DNA of 10,645 nt from Actinomycetes bacterium (lineage in GTDB: Bacteria; Actinomycetota; Actinomycetes; Propionibacteriales; Propionibacteriaceae). Numbering within the stretch: position 1 is the stretch's first letter; each line of letters starts with the position of its first letter. The notes beneath the pieces were generated by a model that saw nothing but the letters and a program-made list of their open reading frames with translations, was not told where the DNA came from and did not search any database. Shown here one piece after another: positions 5,982 through 10,645 of the stretch. The position numbers and the translations under genes were made by a program. Location: positions 1 through 10,645 of the forward strand of contig JAEYUH010000163.1 of the NCBI GenBank assembly GCA_023432725.1. The letters run 5' to 3'.

Positions 5982-6950
5982 ATGAGCGCGTCTGGAGCTC
6001 GTGCGGGCCGCCTGGCGGCCGCCCTGGTAGCTATCCTCGGCCTGCTGTTCGCGGCGGGCTGTGCGGCAGGGTCGACAGCTGGGGGCGACCGTGCGCCCGC
6101 CGGCGCCCCCGACCAGCCCGGCGAGGCACCGATGCCCGCCGACGGCGGTGCCCCTCAGGCGCCGAACCTGCCGGGGGAGCGGAAGCTGGCCCGGTCGGCG
6201 ACGGTGTTGCTCGAGGTCGCCGACGTGGAGCGCGCGGCGGCGGAGTTGCGCCGCCTCGCCCTCGTCCTTGGCGGCATGGTGACTTCTGAGATGGTCTCGC
6301 TGCCGACCGACAGCATGCCGCGGGAGTACGACACGTCCCACCTGGTGCTCAGCGTCCCGGCAGACCGGCTGGAGGAGACGTTGACGATGATCGCGGGGCT
6401 CGGTGAGGTGCGCTCTCGCACGATCGAGTCGGTCGACGTCACCGATGCCGTGGTGGACGTGGATTCGCGGGTCAAGACGATGCGCGAGTCGATAGCCCGG
6501 CTGCAGGAACTCATGCGTCGGGCGGGCTCGGTGGGCGACATCGCGCAGGTCGAGAGCGAGCTCACCCAGCGGCAGTCCGAGCTCGAGGCGCTGCTGGCGC
6601 AACAGGCTTCGCTGCAGCAGCGGGTGAGCACCTCACCGGTCACGGTCACGCTGGTGACCCCCGACACCCTCGTGGCGGGCGGCCCGGGCGGCTTCCTGGC
6701 CGGCCTCACGTCCGGCTGGGAGGCGCTGGTCGCCTCCGGCGTGGTGGCACTCACCGTCGTGGGGGCCCTGCTGCCATGGCTGGCGATCGTCGCCCTGATC
6801 GCCGTCCCGCTCCTGGTGTGGCGCCGACGCCGGGCCGGTCGGGCACGGCAGCGGCAGTCCGCCTCGTCCGGCCTCCTGCCGCAGCCCCCGAGCACTGTGG
6901 GCGATGGACCCGCCTCGGGCTCCGGGCCCGACCGAGAGCCCCGCGAGTAG
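5982..6950 (+). CDS. DUF4349 domain lipoprotein with coiled coil and C-terminal membrane helix
   Basis: The product (322 residues) starts with a basic n-region and hydrophobic core ending FAAGC, a lipoprotein signal with the lipidated Cys at 27. A flexible Gly/Pro/Ala-rich linker (about 28-65) follows. The DUF4349 domain runs from ERKLARSATVLLEVADVERA through SHLVLSVPADRLEETL and RTIESVDVTDAVVDVDSRVK. A coiled coil spans about 163-214, then STSPVTVTLVTPD closes the domain. A membrane helix lies at about 254-280 and an Arg-rich cytoplasmic tail comes last. The domain's function is unknown; an envelope location is clear. Two ATGs are adjacent (5979 and 5982); I prefer the second because AAAGGG (5971-5976) then lies 5 nt away. 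The stop lies within the first terminator hairpin. Confidence 0.9.
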   Translation: MSASGARAGRLAAALVAILGLLFAAGCAAGSTAGGDRAPAGAPDQPGEAPMPADGGAPQAPNLPGERKLARSATVLLEVADVERAAAELRRLALVLGGMVTSEMVSLPTDSMPREYDTSHLVLSVPADRLEETLTMIAGLGEVRSRTIESVDVTDAVVDVDSRVKTMRESIARLQELMRRAGSVGDIAQVESELTQRQSELEALLAQQASLQQRVSTSPVTVTLVTPDTLVAGGPGGFLAGLTSGWEALVASGVVALTVVGALLPWLAIVALIAVPLLVWRRRRAGRARQRQSASSGLLPQPPSTVGDGPASGSGPDREPRE

Positions 6951-6959
6951 GGCTCTCGG
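6932..6959 (+). terminator. Hairpin at the end of the DUF4349 gene
   Basis: CCGAGAGCCC (6932-6941) and GGGCTCTCGG (6950-6959) form a perfect 10-bp stem with an 8-nt loop. The stop codon TAG (6948-6950) spans the end of the loop and the first base of the 3' arm, so the last codons form the 5' arm. There is no T-run, as is common in high-GC Actinobacteria. Confidence 0.7.
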
Positions 6960-6967
6960 ACTCCTAC

Positions 6968-6984
6968 GTCCCCTTTTGGGGGAC
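6968..6984. terminator. Second hairpin, GTCCCC/GGGGAC
   Basis: GTCCCC (6968-6973) and GGGGAC (6979-6984) form a 6-bp stem with the loop TTTTG. It lies 8 nt after the first hairpin and may back it up. Being symmetric, it could also stop minus-strand transcripts reading through from the right. Confidence 0.5.
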
Positions 6985-7059
6985 AGACTCGATGGGCCCC
7001 TCGTCGTACACTCGCGGGTGGGGAGGGGTATGTGACCGTACGTTCGAAAGGACGTAGTG

Positions 7060-7140
7060 ATGACGTCGGGGGGCGTCGATCCAGCGGTCGCCGCAGCCGC
7101 GGACGTGGTCTCGGATCGCGTCCGCGGACGCGTCTCCTAG
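7060..7140 (+). CDS. Possible 26-residue small protein
   Basis: An ATG at 7060 (with GTG in frame directly before it at 7057) opens 26 codons ending in TAG. The product would start MTSGGVDPAVAAAADVV and end SDRVRGRVS, with no membrane segment or known motif. GAAAGGA (7046-7052) is a good Shine-Dalgarno 7 nt upstream, better than those of the annotated genes to the right. A weak -10-like TACACT lies at 7007-7012. Against it: the second half coincides with strong palindromes that look like a terminator, and GC bias makes short ORFs easy. It could be a small protein, a leader peptide, the remnant of a lost gene, or chance. Its stop overlaps the convergent gene's stop within the shared CTAG. Confidence 0.3.
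   Translation: MTSGGVDPAVAAAADVVSDRVRGRVS
7097..7132. repeat. Competing palindromes at a convergent gene junction
   Basis: CCGCGGACG (7097-7105) pairs with CGTCCGCGG (7119-7127), giving a 9-bp stem. The latter is also part of the 16-bp perfect palindrome CGCGTCCGCGGACGCG (7117-7132), and CCGCGGACG recurs as a direct repeat at 7122-7130. The folds exclude each other. The cluster starts 5 nt beyond the stop of the minus-strand lipoprotein gene, so a terminator for that gene is the simplest reading. A protein binding site is the alternative. Confidence 0.5.
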
Positions 7141-8237
7141 TCCCGCATCACCCACCGGAGACCGTCGGTCTCGACGAGGACCCCTGACGCGTCGGAGTAG
7201 CGGATCCGGGGCAGCTCGCCGTCGGCGACGAGCACCTCGCCGGTGCGGCCGTCCAACACGTCGCCGCGCGTCTCGGTGCGCCACAGGTAGACCCAGTCGC
7301 GGTAGGTGGCGAGCCCGTTGCCCTCTCCGCCGGACCACAGCTGCTCACCCGATACAAGGTCGTACCCACGCGTCTTCTCGCCCGGGCAGACGAGCACGGA
7401 CGCGCCCGTCACGCAGAGATCGGGGTCGCCGGGCGCCGCGGCCGCCTCAGTGCCGCGGGCCGCGTCCAGCCACACCACCCGGCCGGCCTCGGCGTCTCCG
7501 ACGACCGCCTGTTCGCCGGCCCAGCCGAGGAACGGACCGATCCGGAAGGACGCCTGCCAGAGCGGCGCCCCGGTCCGCAGGTCGCGGGCTCCCGAGCGGG
7601 TGATCACCAGGTCGTTGCTCGCCATGGCCTGGTCGTCGGCCGACCACAGCATCGTGGCGGTCGGGAGATCCACCACACCGACCTGCGCCCCGGACTCCGG
7701 GTTGTCGGCCAGCACCAGGCTGGTGGCGTCCGCGGTGAGAATGCGGGGCGGCAGGTCCACCCGCCACTGCCCCTGCGGGTCCTCGACCTGACGGTTGCCC
7801 ACAATGGCGCCGGTGTCGGCGGTGACGCTGAGCAGTTCCAGCGCGGCTCCGGCCGGGGTGTCCACGGTCCGCAGCGCATGCAGGGTGGCGCCATCGGAGC
7901 TGAAGCCGACCGTTGCGGTGGAGTCCCACGGCACGCCGCTGCCCTCGAAGGCCGCCCGCCAGGCGGTGGCCCCTGTGGCCAGGTCGATCGCCTCGACACC
8001 GTCGGTGGTCGCGAGGAAGGCCCGCCCGTCCCTGATCGCCCAGTGGGTGGCGCCGCCCAGGTTGACCGGGACGCCGCCGGTCAGGTCGGACGCCAGGGGC
8101 GGCCGGGCCGGGGCGGAGGGACTGGGGCTGGGGGTCGGCGTGGCGGCCGGTGCGCCGGGGGTTGCGCACCCCGAGGACAGCAACAGCACCGTTGCGATTG
8201 CCGCCGAGGCACGCCTCGACCCTCCTCCGATCCGCAT
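7137..8237 (-). CDS. PQQ-repeat beta-propeller lipoprotein
   Basis: The product (366 residues) begins MRIGGGSRRASAAIATVLLL and continues into SSGC, a lipoprotein signal with the lipidated Cys at 24. A Thr/Pro/Ser-rich spacer (about 25-50) follows. The rest resembles PQQ-like beta-propeller blades: repeated Gly-x(n)-Trp turns at ATGATAWRA (Trp93), ATMLWSADD (Trp198), GAPLWQASF (Trp227) and GEQLWSGG (Trp301). No catalytic residues of PQQ dehydrogenases are recognisable, so a binding or scaffold role outside the membrane is likelier than an enzyme. ATG 8237 is preferred over the upstream GTG at 8267, which would put ten residues, including a Cys, before the signal peptide. There is no Shine-Dalgarno, but TAACGT lies 7 nt before the ATG. 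The specific role is unknown. Confidence 0.85.
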   Translation of the reverse strand: MRIGGGSRRASAAIATVLLLSSGCATPGAPAATPTPSPSPSAPARPPLASDLTGGVPVNLGGATHWAIRDGRAFLATTDGVEAIDLATGATAWRAAFEGSGVPWDSTATVGFSSDGATLHALRTVDTPAGAALELLSVTADTGAIVGNRQVEDPQGQWRVDLPPRILTADATSLVLADNPESGAQVGVVDLPTATMLWSADDQAMASNDLVITRSGARDLRTGAPLWQASFRIGPFLGWAGEQAVVGDAEAGRVVWLDAARGTEAAAAPGDPDLCVTGASVLVCPGEKTRGYDLVSGEQLWSGGEGNGLATYRDWVYLWRTETRGDVLDGRTGEVLVADGELPRIRYSDASGVLVETDGLRWVMRD

Positions 8238-8244
8238 GCCGGTC

Positions 8245-8250
8245 ACGTTA
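8245..8250 (-). promoter_or_regulatory. Candidate -10 for a leaderless PQQ-lipoprotein transcript
   Basis: On the minus strand TAACGT is followed by 7 nt and the ATG at 8237. This is the spacing at which transcription would start on the ATG itself. No -35 match was found 16-18 nt upstream. Confidence 0.45.
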
Positions 8251-8286
8251 GCGCAGGCCGCCCGCACCCGCCGGGGATCCGCGGGG

Positions 8287-9687
8287 TCAGCGTGCAGCGG
8301 CCTCCAGCCCCGTGTTGAGGCGGGCGAGCAGCAGCGCCTCGGCGAGGATCGCCCCGCGCAGCGCGCCGAGATCCTGCGACTCGTTCGGGGTATGGGGCCG
8401 CGAGAGCGGATCGCCCACCGCGGTCACGAGGATGCCCGCCCCGGGGAAGACCCGGGCCAGGTCGGCGATGAACGGGATCGAGCCGCCCACGCCCAACTCC
8501 ACCGGCTCGACGCCGTAGCCGTCGGCCAGTGCCCGCTTCCCGAGCCGAACCGCCCACCCCGACGTGTCGGCGAGGAAGCCGTCACCGTGGTCGATGTCGC
8601 TGAAGGCCAGCTGGGCCCCGAACGGCGCATGACGGCGCAGGTGGTCCTGAAGTGCGCGGAACGCCTCCTCGCCCGACTGTCCCGGGGCCACCCGCGCGCT
8701 GATCACTACCGAGACCTCGGGCGTGATGGTGTTGGACGCGTTGGCCACGCTGGGGGCGTCGATGCCCGTCACCGTGATCGCCGGCTGGTGCCACAGCCGC
8801 CCCAGCAGCGGTCCGCTGCCGACGGGGCTCACCCCGGGGAGCAGGCCCGTGTCGCGACGGAGGTCGGCCTCGGTGTAGGGCGGGGTGGCGGCGTCGTGGC
8901 TGAGCAGGCCGTCCACCGCGACCGTCCCGTCGTCCGACCACAAGGTGGCGAGCAGCTTGATGGTGGCCAGCATCGCGTCCGGTACCGCGCCGCCGTACAT
9001 CCCGGAGTGTGAGGCGTGCGCGAGGGTGCGGACGGTGAGGGTGAAGCGGGTGTTGCCCCGCAGCGAAACGGTCAGGCCGGGGGTGCGCGCATCCCAGTTC
9101 GCCGAATCGGTCACCACTATGACGTCGGCGGCGAGGGCGTCGCGGTTCTCCTGCAGGAAGTGCGCGAAGGACCGCGATCCGGCCTCCTCCTCGCCCTCGA
9201 TGAAGACGGCCAGCCCGAGACCCAGATCGTCACCCAGGACGTCGCGCAGGGCGCGTACGGCGGCCAGGTGAGCCACCACGCCGCCCTTGTCGTCGGACGA
9301 GCCTCGGCCGTAGAGCCTGCCGTCCCGCTCGGTCAGCTCGAAAGCAGGGGTCTCCCACAGCCGCTCATCGCCGACGGGCTGGACGTCGTGGTGAGCGTAC
9401 AGCAGCACGGTGGGACGGCCCGGCCGGGCCGCCCGGCTCGCCAGCACCGCCGGCATGCCGGCTTCCCCGGTCTCAGGGACGCCGGCGGTCTTGACCGTGA
9501 CCTGGTCGAAGACTCCCGTCGCCTCGAACAGGGCCGCCACCGCCTCGGCGCTGCGCCGGACCTCCTCCGGCGGGAAGCCGGGGAAGGCCACCGACGGGAT
9601 TCGCACGAGCTCGGCGAGCTCGGCGACGGCGGTGGCCAGTCCTGCTGTGACGGCAGCACGCAGGGCCGCTTCGGTGGGGTCGCTCAT
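8287..9687 (-). CDS. M20 family metallopeptidase (dipeptidase-like)
   Basis: The 466-residue protein matches the two-zinc M20 family, closest in pattern to the carnosinase/CNDP-type cytosolic dipeptidases. Metal and catalytic motifs are YAHHDVQP (His99, Asp101), GRGSSDDKGG (Asp132), EGEEEAGS (catalytic Glu167, ligand Glu168), VVTDSANW (Asp194) and RPHTPNES (His432). The order and spacing are close to mammalian carnosinase 2. The middle (about 205-330, starting SLRGNTRFTLTVRTLAHASHSGMYGG) is the lid/dimerisation domain. There is no signal peptide, so it is cytoplasmic. ATG 9687 is preferred to ATG 9696: TAGGAT lies exactly 7 nt before it. The AGGA inside this hexamer, 8 nt upstream, could also act as a Shine-Dalgarno. 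The natural substrate cannot be told; short peptides are expected. Confidence 0.94.
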   Translation of the reverse strand: MSDPTEAALRAAVTAGLATAVAELAELVRIPSVAFPGFPPEEVRRSAEAVAALFEATGVFDQVTVKTAGVPETGEAGMPAVLASRAARPGRPTVLLYAHHDVQPVGDERLWETPAFELTERDGRLYGRGSSDDKGGVVAHLAAVRALRDVLGDDLGLGLAVFIEGEEEAGSRSFAHFLQENRDALAADVIVVTDSANWDARTPGLTVSLRGNTRFTLTVRTLAHASHSGMYGGAVPDAMLATIKLLATLWSDDGTVAVDGLLSHDAATPPYTEADLRRDTGLLPGVSPVGSGPLLGRLWHQPAITVTGIDAPSVANASNTITPEVSVVISARVAPGQSGEEAFRALQDHLRRHAPFGAQLAFSDIDHGDGFLADTSGWAVRLGKRALADGYGVEPVELGVGGSIPFIADLARVFPGAGILVTAVGDPLSRPHTPNESQDLGALRGAILAEALLLARLNTGLEAAAR

Positions 9688-9694
9688 GGCCGTC

Positions 9695-9700
9695 ATCCTA
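9695..9700 (-). promoter_or_regulatory. Candidate -10 (or Shine-Dalgarno) of the M20 gene
   Basis: The minus strand reads TAGGAT, then 7 nt, then ATG 9687. It fits TANNNT at leaderless distance, but the embedded AGGA is also a passable ribosome binding site. The upstream hairpin at 9704-9725 favours separate transcription. No -35 is visible. Confidence 0.4.
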
Positions 9701-9703
9701 GGA

Positions 9704-9725
9704 CGCCGGCTGGCGCAGCCCGGCG
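9704..9725 (-). terminator. GC hairpin between the VOC and M20 genes
   Basis: On the + strand CGCCGGCTG (9704-9712) pairs with CAG (9716-9718) and CCGGCG (9720-9725), a 9-bp stem with one bulged C and a GCG loop. It starts 9 nt after the stop of the minus-strand VOC gene and ends just before the candidate M20 promoter. There is no U-tract. Confidence 0.5.
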
Positions 9726-9733
9726 CGCAGGAC

Positions 9734-10090
9734 TCAGGAGAGGCAGAGGCAGAACGGGTGGCCGGCAGGGTCGAGGAAGACCCGGAAGGTGGTGCCCGGC
9801 TGGTGATCCGCCTTCGTAGCGCCCAGCGCGATCACCTCGCCCTCGGCGAGGTCGAGGTCGTCGACCACCACGTCGAGGTGCATCTGCTGCGGGTGCTCCT
9901 GGCCGGGCCACTGCGGCGCGTGGTAGTCGGCCACCTGCTGGAAGGAGATGCACAGGCCGTCCTCGGACCGGATGTCGACCCAGTCGTTGTCGGCGTCCAC
10001 CTCCCAGCCCAGCAGGGTGGCGTAGAAGCCGCCGAGGGCGGCGGGGTCGGGGCAGTCGATGACGACGCTGGGGTTTCGCGCGATGGGCAT
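9734..10090 (-). CDS. VOC family (glyoxalase-fold) protein
   Basis: The 118-residue protein is a single vicinal-oxygen-chelate-fold unit pair of the small glyoxalase-like type common in actinomycetes. Visible landmarks are VVIDCPDPAALGGFYATLLGWEV, LCISFQQVADY, the second-module start QQMHLDVVVDDLDLAEGEVIALGA, and the terminal FRVFLDPAGHPFCLCLS. His71 and a C-terminal acid would be candidate ligands, but the full metal set of glyoxalase I is not evident. The family includes dioxygenases, resistance proteins and many unknowns, so no substrate can be given. ATG 10090 has no Shine-Dalgarno; TAGCGT lies 6 nt upstream. It runs divergently from the DoxX gene across 112 nt. Confidence 0.88.
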   Translation of the reverse strand: MPIARNPSVVIDCPDPAALGGFYATLLGWEVDADNDWVDIRSEDGLCISFQQVADYHAPQWPGQEHPQQMHLDVVVDDLDLAEGEVIALGATKADHQPGTTFRVFLDPAGHPFCLCLS

Positions 10091-10096
10091 GCCGAC

Positions 10097-10102
10097 ACGC
10101 TA
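10097..10102 (-). promoter_or_regulatory. Candidate -10 for a leaderless VOC transcript
   Basis: The minus strand reads TAGCGT, 6 nt, ATG 10090. It fits TANNNT; no -35 element is recognisable. Confidence 0.4.
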
Positions 10103-10189
10103 CTGCGGGCGTCGCGGTCTGAGCTTGGCTGCCTGTGGGGTAGTGCCGGGGCGCGGGCGATGGCCGTCCGCGTTCGGGGCCTTGAGGGG

Positions 10190-10195
10190 CATACT
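10190..10195 (+). promoter_or_regulatory. Candidate -10 for the DoxX-family gene
   Basis: CATACT shares four of six bases with TATAAT and is followed by 7 nt and the ATG at 10203, so a leaderless transcript is possible. There is no Shine-Dalgarno at the right distance: GAGGGG at 10184-10189 ends 13 nt before the ATG. Confidence 0.4.
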
Positions 10196-10202
10196 TCGAC
10201 AC

Positions 10203-10645
10203 ATGACACAGCCACTGAAGCCGGTGGTCCACCGGGACGGCGTGGTGCGTACCCTTGGCCGTCTGCTGCTGGGAGGCGCCCTCGGGTTCGCAGGGGTGAG
10301 TCACCTGACGGCTGCACGCCAGGAGTTCCAGGCGCAAGTGCCGGCATGGCTCCCGCTGGACCCGGACCTTGTCGTGGTCACCTCCGGGGTGGTCGAGATC
10401 GGGCTCGGGGCGGCTCTCGTGCTGGCCCCTCGCCGGCTGCGGCCGGCGGTCGGGTGGGCGGCGGCCGCGTTCTTCGTCGCGATCTTCCCGGGGAACCTCG
10501 CGCAGTGGAGCAGCCGGACGGACGCCTTCGGCCTGAACAGCGACGGTGCCCGGTTCGCCCGGCTGTTCTTCCAGCCGGTGCTGGTGGCTTGGGCGCTGTG
10601 GGCCACCGGAGCATGGCGCGCCTGGCGCCGGCCAGCGGGATCGGC
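10203..10645 (+). CDS. DoxX-family membrane protein, 3' end cut by window
   Basis: The frame from ATG 10203 stays open to the window end (147 codons plus 2 nt). The sequence matches small four-helix DoxX-like proteins: GALGFAGVSHLTAARQEFQA, then VPAWLPLDPDLVVVTSGVVE, FFVAIFPGNLAQW, DAFGLNSDGARFARLFFQPV and LVAWALWATGAW. Membrane helices lie at about residues 17-36, 54-75, 82-100 and 122-141. Relatives are about 150 residues long, so little is missing. The family's role is poorly defined; a link to respiration or redox stress is known only for some members. It is divergent from the VOC gene and may share control with it. Confidence 0.9.
   Translation, partial: MTQPLKPVVHRDGVVRTLGRLLLGGALGFAGVSHLTAARQEFQAQVPAWLPLDPDLVVVTSGVVEIGLGAALVLAPRRLRPAVGWAAAAFFVAIFPGNLAQWSSRTDAFGLNSDGARFARLFFQPVLVAWALWATGAWRAWRRPAGS

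Noticed and set aside
8238..8267. GTG 8267 as start of the PQQ lipoprotein
   Set aside because: It would place extra residues, including a cysteine, ahead of a normal lipoprotein signal peptide and has no better start signals.
7795..9012. 405-codon + frame opposite the lipoprotein and M20 genes
   Set aside because: It is antisense to two genes with clear signal peptide and metal-ligand motifs; its translation shows no recognisable family.
7137..10645. A new defence or mobile system formed by the right-hand genes
   Set aside because: No nuclease, helicase, toxin, transposase, integrase or repeat array is present; the genes are common metabolic or envelope families and appear separately transcribed.
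1..10645. tRNA, rRNA, CRISPR array, insertion sequence or attachment site
   Set aside because: No cloverleaf-like sequence, rRNA segment, regularly spaced repeat, transposase gene or flanking terminal repeats were seen.

Overview
The window is high-GC DNA from an actinomycete. The gene order rplS-lepB-rnhB-DUF2469-yraN-comM-dprA, GTG starts beside good Shine-Dalgarno sites, and Actinobacteria-specific families (DUF2469 and the partial first gene) all point there. A member of the Propionibacteriaceae or a relative is my best guess, but that is inference.

Left part (1-5874, all + strand). A membrane-anchored actinobacterial protein of unknown function, cut by the window edge, is followed by a structured leader and rplS (ribosomal protein L19). 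Then come lepB (signal peptidase I), rnhB (RNase HII) and a DUF2469 gene overlapping rnhB by 4 nt. A 104-nt gap follows, holding two inverted DnaA-box-like sites and a hairpin over the next ribosome binding site. Next is a tightly coupled trio: yraN (UPF0102), comM (YifB-type AAA+ protein) and dprA, each overlapping the next by 4 nt. ComM and DprA act on incoming single-stranded DNA in natural transformation. YraN is a nuclease-fold protein that usually travels with them.

Middle (5875-7140). A DUF4349 lipoprotein with a coiled coil and a C-terminal membrane helix ends in two consecutive hairpins. The next 150 nt hold a 26-codon ORF with a good ribosome binding site and a cluster of competing palindromes. 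Its stop codon overlaps the stop of the convergent gene.

Right part (7137-10645). On the minus strand lie a PQQ-repeat beta-propeller lipoprotein, an M20 metallopeptidase and a small VOC (glyoxalase-fold) protein. A DoxX-type membrane protein, cut by the window end, runs divergently on the + strand. None has a convincing Shine-Dalgarno except possibly the M20 gene. Each has a -10-like hexamer 6-7 nt before its ATG, suggesting leaderless transcripts, each gene with its own promoter.

I found no tRNA, rRNA, CRISPR array, insertion sequence, phage gene or recognisable defence system. The most interesting signals are non-coding: the rplS leader, the DnaA-box pair, the hairpin over the yraN start, the leaderless pattern and the small ORF with its palindromes.
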